Below are positions 20,089 to 29,797 of a DNA stretch of 64,000 bases, piece by piece. Position numbers and translations under genes: made by a program. Positions within the stretch are counted from its first letter, which is position 1. Each line of letters opens with the position of its first letter. The notes beneath the pieces are model-generated. The model was not told the DNA's origin, searched no databases, and saw only the letters and a list, made by a program, of their open reading frames with translations. This DNA comes from Candidatus Woesearchaeota archaeon (lineage in GTDB: Archaea > Nanobdellota > Nanobdellia > Woesearchaeales > GW2011-AR4): positions 1 through 64,000 of the forward strand of contig JACOZN010000013.1 of the NCBI GenBank assembly GCA_016181305.1. The letters run 5' to 3'.

Positions 20089-20367
20089 TTATCTGTTTTT
20101 TCTTTTCAGTATGGTTTCCTTTAAGCCCTTAATCTCGTCAAGCTGCTCAAGCAGAATGCCCTCCTTTATGTCCTCCCCTATTGCAAGCAGAATTATAAAT
20201 ATCACCATCAAAAGCCACAAAAAGACCGTCTGGAGGAAGCCCCAGCTTATTTTGTAGCCCTCTGCAATAAAAACCTTGTTTATGAAAAAATACCCGATGA
20301 TAAGGACAAGGAAGCCAACCACCAATAGCAGCTTCTCAAAAACACTCGTGCGCCTCTTTTTTTCCAT
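20089..20367 (-). CDS. Hypothetical two-TM protein
   Basis: 92 aa with two hydrophobic segments. Confidence 0.55.
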   Translation of the reverse strand: MEKKRRTSVFEKLLLVVGFLVLIIGYFFINKVFIAEGYKISWGFLQTVFLWLLMVIFIILLAIGEDIKEGILLEQLDEIKGLKETILKRKNR

Positions 20368-20391
20368 TGCGAGACAATTTGAATGTTATGT

Positions 20392-21516
20392 TTATATATT
20401 TTTCTTTTTGAACACCATGATTTTCAGCACCTGCTCGCCGCTCCAGACATCCTTTTCCCTGTGAACGGCAAAATCGCGCTTTTCCGCATGCTTTTTCACG
20501 AAATCAGGAATTCTGGACACTATTGCAACAGTCCCATTATTTTTCAGTATGTAATCGCACTGGTAAAAAAATTCGCCATACACCTTCTCCAGATTCGCAT
20601 TTTTCGATGTCGGGGGGTTGGTTATGATTCTGTCAACGCTTTCTTTACTGAACTTTATGTCAAGCCATTCGAGCTCAACCCTGCTGAAATTAATGTGCTT
20701 GTCCACGCCTGCAATTTTGGCATTTTTCCTTGAGTAATCAACATACTTGAACAGGTGGTCATATGAGTATATCTCCGCCTTTGACTTTTTTATGCTTTTG
20801 TCAACGCCTTCAAAGAATTCCTCAAAATCAACCCCAATCCTCAATCTCAAAAAGGCAAACTTGCCCTTCTTATAATAGTTGACGGGAAAGCCGGCTGCGT
20901 AAAAGGCAGCTTCTATCGCAACAACCCCGTCCCTTGAAAAAGGGTCGAGCGCCACATCATCCTTTCCAAAGCCGCTTTCCTTCACCAAGGCGTATGCAAT
21001 TGTGCCCCTCAAGGAATTGGAGTGGAGGAAAATCTTGTAAGCCCTTTTGTTAAGCTCGAACCCGGAAAAGTCAACCCCGAAATAGCATTTGTTATCAAAG
21101 ATATAAACCAAAAAAATGATGACATGGCTTTTCATGTCAAATTTTTTATTTTTGAATTTGCCCTGTATAAGCCCCGCAGCCTTCCCCTCCACGTTCACGC
21201 TGTTAAAATCATGCTTTCCCTCCCTTATGCACTCAACCCTGAATTTCTTGCTTTCACCAATCCACTTGTCAAATTTCAATTTATCTATAAATTTTCTAAA
21301 ATCTTCAAAAAAATCTTCAAACTCAAAGCTTCCTAGAAGATAAGCAATCCTGTCGGCAGACTGGCACTTGTAGCACAGCAGGCATAAGTCCTTAAAATCC
21401 CTGAAATCAAAGATAACACACCCGGTTTCCTGCTTGCAATTGGCATTTATAAGCCCTTTAATCTCTATAGCTGCCGTGCCTTCAATGCCTCTTGATGTTA
21501 TGGCAAGCCCTTTCAT
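20392..21516 (-). CDS. THUMP-like RNA N2-guanine methyltransferase family
   Basis: ALDPFSRDGVVAIEAAFYA; IITNPPTSKN; Trm14/RlmL-like organisation. Confidence 0.75.
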   Translation of the reverse strand: MKGLAITSRGIEGTAAIEIKGLINANCKQETGCVIFDFRDFKDLCLLCYKCQSADRIAYLLGSFEFEDFFEDFRKFIDKLKFDKWIGESKKFRVECIREGKHDFNSVNVEGKAAGLIQGKFKNKKFDMKSHVIIFLVYIFDNKCYFGVDFSGFELNKRAYKIFLHSNSLRGTIAYALVKESGFGKDDVALDPFSRDGVVAIEAAFYAAGFPVNYYKKGKFAFLRLRIGVDFEEFFEGVDKSIKKSKAEIYSYDHLFKYVDYSRKNAKIAGVDKHINFSRVELEWLDIKFSKESVDRIITNPPTSKNANLEKVYGEFFYQCDYILKNNGTVAIVSRIPDFVKKHAEKRDFAVHREKDVWSGEQVLKIMVFKKKNI

Positions 21517-21553
21517 AGAATAAAAGCAATCAGCCTTGTTTAAAAATATTTGG

Positions 21554-21736
21554 CTATTTTTTAATCAATGATTTTTTATTTAGCCTTGCCTGCAATCCGT
21601 GGCTTGACTTTAAGTGCTTGAAGAACTCGATCTGCCTGAGCCTTTTCACTGCTTCCTTTTTTGTTTTGTAAGTGCCGAACTTCCTGCCTGTTGTCTCTGA
21701 CAGGACAACGTATTTGCCTTTAATCTTTTTTATCAT
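21554..21736 (-). CDS. Small basic hypothetical protein
   Basis: 60 aa, adjoins the next gene. Confidence 0.45.
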   Translation of the reverse strand: MIKKIKGKYVVLSETTGRKFGTYKTKKEAVKRLRQIEFFKHLKSSHGLQARLNKKSLIKK

Positions 21737-23832
21737 TAACCCTTTTTCACATCCAGTATTATATAATCTTCTGAATCACAAGAAGTTGTTATACTGAAAT
21801 AACTGATCCCGCATCTGCTTCCATCGGCATTGCACCGTTCACTGCAGGATTTGCCGGCATAAGCAAGCCACGTATCAGTTGTTTTGCACGATGTCGGCTC
21901 TCCCTGAGTTTCAGCGTATCCGTCTGCACATGTCCATTCAGCGTTCCTGAAAGTCTGCTCCTGCGGGCTCTTTATGCAGGCTCCATTTCTGCACCCGCTG
22001 TAGCATCCGTAAGCGTAGGTGAAAATACTCCCATCCTCATCGCACAATGCCTCATTGAGATTAAATTTGTCAAGGCAGTAGTCCGTTACCGTTATTTTGT
22101 AATATAAGCCCAAACTCGATTCAGCGACTCCTTTTGCAAAAATATTCTTCCCGCCATCAGAATCCGTGCATACAGGCGGTTGCACGATGCTGAATGGAGC
22201 GTCGCTTGCGTCATAAGCACCATTCCCTTCCTGCCCTAAAAGATAAATTACAATATAAACATCATCGGCAGCCAGTTGGGGAACCCAGTCATAACTTCCG
22301 GTATTGGCAACATTTGCGGCAATCATATTTTCATATGCAGGAGTTACATCGTACCCCCCGCCCCTTAAGGCAATATTAACCATGCTGTTAGCTGGGAAAT
22401 TTGAAGTCTGCCATTTTACTGTTATTGTTTCACCCACTCTAAATGCCCCCCACCCATTCGGCGAAATAACTTGGATATACGGTTTTGGCTTATCAGCGCA
22501 TTTCTGTATTGGAGGCGGCGGCGGTTGTTTTCCACCTCCACCAGGCTTGCTTATAGTGTCAGCAAGCTGGCAGTAGTCATACTTTAAGCATTCTTCCACA
22601 CTTAATTCAGAGCAGCTTTTCAGGCAAGCTCCGTCTTTGCAGCCGTTGGGACAATCATATTTCTCTTTACCTGAAGTTCCGTCTTTATTGCAGGAATGCT
22701 CTGCTAAGACACATCCACCTTTGCCTTCGCACGGGCCATAACCCTGATCATAATTGTAGCAGAAATCAGTTGCTTCTTGTCCATTTGCAGATACTGTTCC
22801 TTTAACAAAATAATCCTTTCCGCCGTCAGAATCCGTGCATACATTAACTATTGAAGCGTCCAAATTCGCCAGCTTAAAGCCTGCAGGATCCCCATAATTC
22901 AGCCCGTTAAATGCTATCTTAAGCCCCAAGCCTTCAACGCTTGAGCCTTGGGAAATTGTATATTCCGATGATTGGGAAGTGCAGTAGTCCCCTCCCAGTG
23001 GGCGGCAGTAATTAGGGCTTGAAACCGTAATCTTTACAGAAGGCACAGGCGGTGGGGGCGGTTGCTTCCCACCTCCTCCAGCAGCTTGCGCATCATTTAT
23101 ACTTTCAAGCTTGATTTTCACATCTTGGTAGTTTGTTGTTCTGGCTGATTGCCCTTCTGAAAGTGAAAATGGTGAAGGCACGCTGATTTCTATTTCTTTT
23201 TGGCAGTCCTGCGGGCAGGTTCCTTTTGTGCATGGCGCTAGGCAAGGTGGATTTGCATTTGTGCAAGGCGGGCAATGGGAATCCTCTCCTTCCTCGCATA
23301 TGCTGTTGCCGCAAGTTGACTCCAAACATTTTCCGCCAATGCATGAATATTGCGGGCATGGCGCCCGAATGCACCTTATCTGCGGGCAATCAGAATCTGT
23401 TGAGCATTTTTTTACACATTTGCCGCCTGCATCCGGGAAGTCTCCTGCAAGCTGGCATGCCAATCTATCGCAGCATCCGATACCAGCAATGCCGCCGCAG
23501 AATTGATTCTCCTCCGCACATTTTGTTGGAGGTATTGGCGGAGGCACAGCCTTTTCCCCGCACTTGTCGGTGCAGGTATTGGGAATAATTCTGCTTGACT
23601 CGCCATCGTCGTCAATCTCGCAATAATGGGTGCACTCCTGTTGGTCCTCCCCTCCGCAGGCTCTTGTATATTTAGTATCGCCGTCATCATCATATTGTCT
23701 GGCATTGCATGCAGTAACAGCCTGAGAAGGCACTCCAAGCTGCCCGAGCTGGGCAATTGCCATGCCTGCCAAAAACACTAAAACCACTAAGACAAAGAAA
23801 AACCTGCTCTTAAAATCACCTTTTTTGAGCAT
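21736..23832 (-). CDS. Cys-rich secreted/membrane surface protein with two GGGGKQPPPPP linkers
   Basis: 698 aa, N-terminal TM, many Cys, repeated PGGGGKQPPPPP / AGGGGKQPPPPP. Confidence 0.75.
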   Translation of the reverse strand: MLKKGDFKSRFFFVLVVLVFLAGMAIAQLGQLGVPSQAVTACNARQYDDDGDTKYTRACGGEDQQECTHYCEIDDDGESSRIIPNTCTDKCGEKAVPPPIPPTKCAEENQFCGGIAGIGCCDRLACQLAGDFPDAGGKCVKKCSTDSDCPQIRCIRAPCPQYSCIGGKCLESTCGNSICEEGEDSHCPPCTNANPPCLAPCTKGTCPQDCQKEIEISVPSPFSLSEGQSARTTNYQDVKIKLESINDAQAAGGGGKQPPPPPVPSVKITVSSPNYCRPLGGDYCTSQSSEYTISQGSSVEGLGLKIAFNGLNYGDPAGFKLANLDASIVNVCTDSDGGKDYFVKGTVSANGQEATDFCYNYDQGYGPCEGKGGCVLAEHSCNKDGTSGKEKYDCPNGCKDGACLKSCSELSVEECLKYDYCQLADTISKPGGGGKQPPPPPIQKCADKPKPYIQVISPNGWGAFRVGETITVKWQTSNFPANSMVNIALRGGGYDVTPAYENMIAANVANTGSYDWVPQLAADDVYIVIYLLGQEGNGAYDASDAPFSIVQPPVCTDSDGGKNIFAKGVAESSLGLYYKITVTDYCLDKFNLNEALCDEDGSIFTYAYGCYSGCRNGACIKSPQEQTFRNAEWTCADGYAETQGEPTSCKTTDTWLAYAGKSCSERCNADGSRCGISYFSITTSCDSEDYIILDVKKG

Positions 23833-23982
23833 AATAATCCATTTTTTTTCCCATATATAAATATTTTACTAAAGAGAATTTTGATTATCTATATATTTGT
23901 CAAATCCTAAAAATGCATAATGCATTTTTTGGAACTTCAAAATTAAAATTTTGAAGTATTCTCTAAGAGAACTTTGAATGTC

Positions 23983-24915
23983 CTAAAAAATTGCAATGCA
24001 ATTTTTGGGAATGTCGAAAATGCTTTGCATTTTCGAACACCTCGCAATTCCAAGGACGTCTATATCAAAAAAAGCAACTTTGCTTTGGCAGTCAATTTTC
24101 TTTGATAGAATCACATTTTTTTTGCCCCCATCCTCGCTAATCTGGACAAAAGGAATCTCTGGAGGGCATTCGCTGCCGATAACAGCGGGGTTGTACCTGA
24201 TCCTTAACTCGGCTTGCGGGCTAAATCTGGTCCCTACAGGGCCAAACTTGTAAATATCGCTTGCGCCCTGCTGGGCTTGCGCAATTGTAGGCTCCACAAC
24301 CTCTATTGTGATCTCATCCGAGTTAACTTGGGTCCCTTTATGCACTTCTATAGTAACTATTTCGTCAGCAGACTGGAGGATTGTCTTCTCTTCCCTGACG
24401 ATTTTCGCCTTGGTTATAAAATCTGCAACAATTTTGGCTTTTCCGCCGCCTAAACCCTCAAGTCCAATCTCAACCTTGTTGTTTTTGCTGTGAAAGCAGT
24501 TCATATAGGGGTAGTGATTTATGTTAAAGTTCCCGATTTCTGAAGAATGGATATCGGCATAGCCTATAAAGAACAGGTTTTTGCTTGTATTGCTGGTTAG
24601 GCTGTCCATGACAAGAGGATAATACGCTATTAATTTGCTTGAAAGCACCTGGTCTTTTTTGCCGGTATCAACAAAGCACACCTCATTAAGATTCCGAGGG
24701 ACAAGATAAGAAATCTTCTTGAAGGTCCCATACTCCCTGCCAACGGACTTTGCGTCTGCCTCAAGCTTGTTCTGAAACTGCAAAAGCTCTCCCTTGTCGA
24801 TTACTTTCCTGCTGCTGCCCAAGTACCTGTAGCCCATGACAAGGATTACCCCTACAACCACAACAGTCAATGCGTAAACAAAAGCCTCTGAACCGAGCTG
24901 GCCTCTTTTTGCCAT
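23983..24915 (-). CDS. Pilin-like N-terminus membrane protein
   Basis: MAKRGQLGSEAFVYALTVVVVGVILVMGYRYLG. Confidence 0.6.
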   Translation of the reverse strand: MAKRGQLGSEAFVYALTVVVVGVILVMGYRYLGSSRKVIDKGELLQFQNKLEADAKSVGREYGTFKKISYLVPRNLNEVCFVDTGKKDQVLSSKLIAYYPLVMDSLTSNTSKNLFFIGYADIHSSEIGNFNINHYPYMNCFHSKNNKVEIGLEGLGGGKAKIVADFITKAKIVREEKTILQSADEIVTIEVHKGTQVNSDEITIEVVEPTIAQAQQGASDIYKFGPVGTRFSPQAELRIRYNPAVIGSECPPEIPFVQISEDGGKKNVILSKKIDCQSKVAFFDIDVLGIARCSKMQSIFDIPKNCIAIF

Positions 24916-24998
24916 GAGCGGAATTTGTCTGCTTAATTTAAATAACTTTCCACTATGGCACAGAAATATTTATATCAACATGCGGGTACTCAGCCCTG

Positions 24999-25379
24999 AT
25001 GAAGAGGATAATACTTGACACAAATTTTTTGCTTATACCCATTCAGTTCAGGGTAGACATATTTTCAGAGCTTGGCAGGATATGCAATTTCAACTACAAC
25101 CTATGCATTTTTGAGCAGACAATAAGCGAACTCAAAAATATCATTGAAAAGCAGTCAGGAAAAAGCAAAAAAGCCGCCCAATTTGCCCTGAAGCTTATAA
25201 GGCTTAAGAATATTGGAATAATCAAGTCAGGGCAAAAGGATACTGATTCATTGATTTTGGAAAATCTGGACAAAAACACAATAGTGGCGACACAGGACAT
25301 TGAGCTTAAAAGGCAGCTGCTTAAGAAAGGCACTTCTGTGGTTATACTAAGGAAGAAAAAATACCTCGAGCTTTACTGA
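24999..25379 (+). CDS. PIN-domain (Fcf1/VapC9-like) nuclease
   Basis: MKRIILDTNFLLIPIQFRVDIF...TDSLILENLDKNTIVATQDIELKRQL. Confidence 0.88.
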   Translation: MKRIILDTNFLLIPIQFRVDIFSELGRICNFNYNLCIFEQTISELKNIIEKQSGKSKKAAQFALKLIRLKNIGIIKSGQKDTDSLILENLDKNTIVATQDIELKRQLLKKGTSVVILRKKKYLELY

Positions 25380-25454
25380 AAGAAAGCTTTATAAATGAGG
25401 CTCTTATCCTGGAAAGCATTGACTAGTTGAAGTCATTTAATAATTGAGGGCAAA

Positions 25455-26063
25455 ATGTTCTATAAAACTGAACTGAAAGACTATATCAGGGTGCCTCCTA
25501 ACTTATTCAGCATGCCGCTGGAGGAGGCCGTAATCAAGAGGATAAAGACAAAATACAGCGGCTTTATCTCAAAAGACCTTGGCATCGTCATAGATGTTGC
25601 AGGAGTCAAGGAAATAGGCGAGGGCGTGATAATAGCAGGAGACGGCGCTTCCTACTACAACGTCATGTTCGAGCTTTTGACTTTCAAGCCTGAGATGCAG
25701 GAAGTCGTGCTTGGCAAGATAAAGGACATTGCCGAATTTGGAGCTTTCATCAACATAGGGCCAATAGACGGCATGATTCACATAAGCCAGACTATGGATG
25801 ATTTTGTGAGCTTCAGCAAGGATAAGTCACTCACAGGAAAGGAGACAAAAAGGGTTTTGAAGGTTAATGACTTGTGCCGGGCAAGGATAATAGCGGTCTC
25901 GTTCAAGGATATGCTTAACCCCAAGCTTGGGCTTACAATGAGGCAGCAGGGCCTGGGGAGAATTGACTGGGTAAAGGAAGACATAGAGGAAAAAGCCCCG
26001 AAGAAAGATGAAAAGGAGGGCAAAGATAAGGAGCCAAGGGAAAAGAGGGAGCATAAAAAATAA
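25455..26063 (+). CDS. rpoE: DNA-directed RNA polymerase subunit E' (Rpo7)
   Basis: MFYKTELKDYIRVPPNLFSMPLEEAV...GKIKDIAEFGAFINIGPIDGMIHISQ. Confidence 0.95.
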   Translation: MFYKTELKDYIRVPPNLFSMPLEEAVIKRIKTKYSGFISKDLGIVIDVAGVKEIGEGVIIAGDGASYYNVMFELLTFKPEMQEVVLGKIKDIAEFGAFINIGPIDGMIHISQTMDDFVSFSKDKSLTGKETKRVLKVNDLCRARIIAVSFKDMLNPKLGLTMRQQGLGRIDWVKEDIEEKAPKKDEKEGKDKEPREKREHKK

Positions 26064-26084
26064 TCAAAACAAGGTGTTTTAACC

Positions 26085-26270
26085 ATGAAAAAAAAATCAT
26101 GCAAAAGATGCAAAATGCTTGTTGAAGGCAGCGAGTGCCCTGTCTGCAAGACAAACCAGTTTTCAACGAACTGGCAGGGGCGCCTGTACATAATTGACCC
26201 CAACAAGTCAATAATAGCAGAGAAGATAGGGCTTAAGGCCAAAGGCGAATACGCAATCAAGGTGAGGTAA
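26085..26270 (+). CDS. spt4: Transcription elongation factor Spt4 (RpoE'')
   Basis: SCKRCKMLVEGSECPVCKTNQFSTNWQGRLYIIDPNKSIIAEKIG. Confidence 0.94.
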   Translation: MKKKSCKRCKMLVEGSECPVCKTNQFSTNWQGRLYIIDPNKSIIAEKIGLKAKGEYAIKVR

Positions 26271-26275
26271 TCCCC

Positions 26276-26572
26276 ATGCAGCTGAATGTAACAAGCAAAA
26301 AGGAAGAGCCGTTGCTTTCAAGGACAATGGTAAAGGCAACCCTGGATTTCGAAAAGGCAACGCCGTCCTATAATGAAGTTACCTCCCTGCTCGCAACGCA
26401 GATGAAAACCGACGAAAAATTGATTGCGATAAGGCATGTTTACAATTCATTCGGCGCAAGAAAAGCGGATGTTACAGCATACATCTACAATGACGAAGCC
26501 AAGAAGCAGCTGATCGAGCCGAAGCTGAAAGAGAAAAAGGACAAGAAGGCGAAAGAGGCAAAGAAAGCGTAA
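26276..26572 (+). CDS. rps24e: Ribosomal protein eS24
   Basis: LNVTSKKEEPLLSRTMVKATLDFEKATPSYNEVTSLLA. Confidence 0.93.
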   Translation: MQLNVTSKKEEPLLSRTMVKATLDFEKATPSYNEVTSLLATQMKTDEKLIAIRHVYNSFGARKADVTAYIYNDEAKKQLIEPKLKEKKDKKAKEAKKA

Positions 26573-26610
26573 ATCAATAAAATATACAAAATCAAGCAAT
26601 CCAGTTAAAA

Positions 26611-26790
26611 ATGGCCAAAGAAGCAAAGAAAAAATCCAAAGGCAAGTGGAATTTATACCAAGTGTCAGGCAGCAAAATTGAAAGGAAAAACAAATCATGC
26701 CCGAAGTGCGGCTCCGGGACATTCATGGCAAAGCATGCAAGCAGAATGTACTGCGGGCAATGCCATTATACGGAATTCTCCGGGAAATGA
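26611..26790 (+). CDS. rps27ae: Ribosomal protein eS31 (S27ae), 59 aa, absent from the ORF track
   Basis: MAKEAKKKSKGKWNLYQVSGSKIERKNKSCPKCGSGTFMAKHASRMYCGQCHYTEFSGK*. Confidence 0.93.
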   Translation: MAKEAKKKSKGKWNLYQVSGSKIERKNKSCPKCGSGTFMAKHASRMYCGQCHYTEFSGK

Positions 26791-26832
26791 CGTTTACAAA
26801 AATATAAATAGATATTCTAAACTTATTACTTT

Positions 26833-27282
26833 ATGTCTAAAAAATCTCTAAAAGAAAGTAATAAAGACTATTTTATAATATGCCCCAGATGCGGAAGCAC
26901 TAATGTATATCACGACTTAAGTAAAGATATGATGGCATGGGGTGCTCCCACTAGATGGTTATGCAAAAATTGTGATTACTCTGCAATTGTATTCCCTAAA
27001 TTACACAAATCCAAAATAGAAGAATTCAAAAAGAAATTACAACAAAGAACTAAAGAACAAGCAGAAATTATAAATAGATCAACAATCACAAAAGGATTTG
27101 TAAATAAAAAATTTAATACTATATTGTTAGTTATTTATGTGATTAGCATACTAATTGGTTTGATAATGTTAATTGATTATATTATAAAAAATCAGAACTA
27201 TGCATTATTTGTTTTTATTTTGTTGCTAATTTTCACAATTTCTATAGGAGTTTTTTTGAATAAATTAATTAAAGATTTTTAA
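26833..27282 (+). CDS. Zinc-ribbon plus two-TM protein
   Basis: CPRCGSTNVYHD...CKNC then two hydrophobic helices. Confidence 0.65.
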   Translation: MSKKSLKESNKDYFIICPRCGSTNVYHDLSKDMMAWGAPTRWLCKNCDYSAIVFPKLHKSKIEEFKKKLQQRTKEQAEIINRSTITKGFVNKKFNTILLVIYVISILIGLIMLIDYIIKNQNYALFVFILLLIFTISIGVFLNKLIKDF

Positions 27283-27290
27283 AATAAAAA

Positions 27291-28181
27291 CTAATCTTTC
27301 CCAAACTTCTGGAACACAAGCAAATCCTCTGTAGTCAATTTTTCCTTTCTCTTTATTTTTTCATTGACAGCGTCTTCCTTTGACTTCAGGAATGACTCAA
27401 CTTCCTGCCTCTTTTTTTCCCTTCTGTCAGAGCTTATCCTGTCCAATGAGGCTTTAACGTCATTCATAGCCTTCAGCTTTTCCTTCAGTTGGGAATTTAC
27501 ATCGCTGAACTTTGACTTTAGCTCGGAAAATTTCCTGAAAACAGCTTCTTCCTCAATTTTCATCTTGTCAATCTCGGCAGAAAGCTTCAGAATGCCCTCA
27601 TGCAATATTTGGCTTTGGTGCGCTTTTTCCTGCACTAGCTTGTGGATATCATTTGCCTCTTTTTTCATCCTTTTGATTTCATCGGAGGAATTCTTGAGAT
27701 TTTTATCGGCATCGTCAATGGCCTTAGAATCCTCATATAATTTTTTCAATTGCTTTATCTTTTTCATCAGCTCTTTTTCTTTTTCAAAAGAGCTTGTTTC
27801 GGTTTCAATCCTGAACTCCAGCTTTTCAATGTTCTGCTTTATCCTGGATGGGGGTTCTTTGATATCGAGAGATTTTGCAATGCCCAGCTTTTCTTTTTTC
27901 AGCCTGTCAAACTCCTTTAATTCGCCGTTTATATCCTTGTTTATGGCATCCCTTTTCGGCTTCAGCTCCCTGACCTCTTTTGTCAAAAAGTCCCTCTTGG
28001 CTTTGCTGTACTTTATTGCTTGTATTGAATCCCGTATCTTCTTTGAGAATTCTTCCTTTTTCTTAAACCAGGATTCTTTTTCTTTATCGAGTTCGTTAAG
28101 GGCATTCCTTAATTTAGATGCCTCTATCCTGTGCCTGTTAAGTTCCTCAACTAGCTCTTTCGGGCTTTGCTGCAATGTCAT
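27291..28181 (-). CDS. Archaeal coiled-coil protein (COG1340-like)
   Basis: 296 aa heptad-rich, ELVEELNRHRIEASKLRNALNELDKEKESWFKKKEEF. Confidence 0.75.
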   Translation of the reverse strand: MTLQQSPKELVEELNRHRIEASKLRNALNELDKEKESWFKKKEEFSKKIRDSIQAIKYSKAKRDFLTKEVRELKPKRDAINKDINGELKEFDRLKKEKLGIAKSLDIKEPPSRIKQNIEKLEFRIETETSSFEKEKELMKKIKQLKKLYEDSKAIDDADKNLKNSSDEIKRMKKEANDIHKLVQEKAHQSQILHEGILKLSAEIDKMKIEEEAVFRKFSELKSKFSDVNSQLKEKLKAMNDVKASLDRISSDRREKKRQEVESFLKSKEDAVNEKIKRKEKLTTEDLLVFQKFGKD

Positions 28182-28210
28182 GAATTTGATATGTAAATTC
28201 CAGCATTTAC

Positions 28211-28528
28211 TCAGCCGAATAAAGCTCCCAAGCCGGCTGCTGCAGCTTCCTCTGATTTCTTCTCTTCAGCTGCCTTCTTTGCATGGTCTGCCTTTGCGTC
28301 ATGCTTTGCCTCATGAGTTCCAGCTGCTGCCGGAGCTGCAACTGCAACAGGCATTGCCGCCTTTTCGATTGCCTCTTCTATGTTGACTCCTTCCAAGGCT
28401 GCAACCAATGCTTTGGCTCTTGCATCGTCCACTTTCACATGGGCTGCCTCGAGCACCTTCTTTACATTTGCTTCGTCTACTTTTTGCCCTGCCTTGTGAA
28501 GCAACATAGCTGCGTACACGTATTCCAT
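28211..28528 (-). CDS. rpl12: Ribosomal protein P1 (L12)
   Basis: [30 protein letters not shown]; Ala-rich hinge; GLGALFG end. Confidence 0.95.
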   Translation of the reverse strand: MEYVYAAMLLHKAGQKVDEANVKKVLEAAHVKVDDARAKALVAALEGVNIEEAIEKAAMPVAVAAPAAAGTHEAKHDAKADHAKKAAEEKKSEEAAAAGLGALFG

Positions 28529-28577
28529 TTTAGTTACCTCCTAATAATCTGATTTTTTAGTTTTTAATCAAATCCAA

Positions 28578-28627
28578 CATCAAAAGCGGATTACTTTTAT
28601 CGCCTATGCAGCGCAAAGTCGCTCTCG
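28578..28627. repeat. CGAGAGCG hairpin element, copy D (element sense on minus strand)
   Basis: Minus: CGAGAGCGACTTTGCGCTGCATAGGCGATAAAAGTAATCCGCTTTTGATG; flank 28628-28673 C-free on +. Confidence 0.75.
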
Positions 28628-28683
28628 TGTTTGATTTAATTTGTTTTATTGGAATTTTTTTTATTGTTATGGACTATTCTAAA

Positions 28684-29796
28684 TTAACTTTTATCCTTTT
28701 TATCCTGCCCTTCTATTGCCTTTTTATGTATATCGTGATAAATATTTTCCACTTGCTTGACTTCCTGCTGCTTTTCCCTCATTTTAATGTTTGCTTCAAG
28801 CTCTTCTCTTGTCGGAGCTTTTATTTCTGCTGATTCGTGTTTTTCTGCCATTTCTTTTTTTTCTGCTGGCTGCTCATGCTTTTCTTCTTTGCGCTCTGCT
28901 TGAATTTCGTGCTTAGTTTCAACAACTTCTATGTTTGCAGTTGTTTTCAGGCTGAGCATCTGCTGCTGGGCTTTGCCGAGCAGGAAATCAATGATTCCTT
29001 TATCAAAAATATTCTGCGCAATGCCAATCGCTTTTGCATCGTTGTAGGCTTTCCCAATCAGCAGGTTTATGTTGCTTTTTGTTGGATAGCTTATGCTGAA
29101 AGCAAGGTTGAATGCCCATCTTGAGGCATTGCTTAGCCTGTTTTTGTACTCGGACTCGTCAACCGACAAAACATCTCTTGTGTAGATTAATCCATTTTCA
29201 TAGACAGCAACCAAGTCCAAGCCAACTTCCATTGGCTGTATTCCCAGCCTTGTCAAAATCTCTGCAACCTTTGGCTTTATCTTTTCCCCTGATTTTACAA
29301 CAACAACGTCTTCTTTTATGGCAACCTTGCCGCCTTCGACTCCTGACTTTATGCCAGCCATTGCAAGCTCTCCAATTATCGGGCCAGGCGCAAATGAGGT
29401 TGCTCCTTTGTTGACAATGATGTCCCTTGGAGCTGTTTGATTGGCTTTTGCAGGAGCTGGACTCTTGCTTTTCTGCAGGGTTTTGCTCAGCTTGAACGGA
29501 TTTTCCTTTGTGAAGATTAAAGCAGGCATTCCGCCAAGATGCGCTTCAATGCTTTCAATGCCTTTCTTTTTTTGCTTTGTTGCTGCAATGGCAAGCTTCA
29601 TCAGCCTTCTTTTTGTCATTGTCATGACGAATTTTCCCCTTAATTGCGCACGCATGGTTTGCAGCTGCGGAGCAGGCAAATTTTCCATGTTTACAACTGC
29701 TATGATGGGGTACTCACTGATGAGATTTATGAGATTGCCTACAATTTCCTTTTTGTAGTCAGCTACATGAGCCTGCACTTTTGATATTTGTTCCAT
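28684..29796 (-). CDS. rpl10: Ribosomal protein uL10 (P0)
   Basis: ISVKAH-type N-terminus; MENLPAPQLQTMRAQLRGKFVMTMTKRRLMKLA. Confidence 0.93.
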   Translation of the reverse strand: MEQISKVQAHVADYKKEIVGNLINLISEYPIIAVVNMENLPAPQLQTMRAQLRGKFVMTMTKRRLMKLAIAATKQKKKGIESIEAHLGGMPALIFTKENPFKLSKTLQKSKSPAPAKANQTAPRDIIVNKGATSFAPGPIIGELAMAGIKSGVEGGKVAIKEDVVVVKSGEKIKPKVAEILTRLGIQPMEVGLDLVAVYENGLIYTRDVLSVDESEYKNRLSNASRWAFNLAFSISYPTKSNINLLIGKAYNDAKAIGIAQNIFDKGIIDFLLGKAQQQMLSLKTTANIEVVETKHEIQAERKEEKHEQPAEKKEMAEKHESAEIKAPTREELEANIKMREKQQEVKQVENIYHDIHKKAIEGQDKKDKS

Positions 29797-29797
29797 T

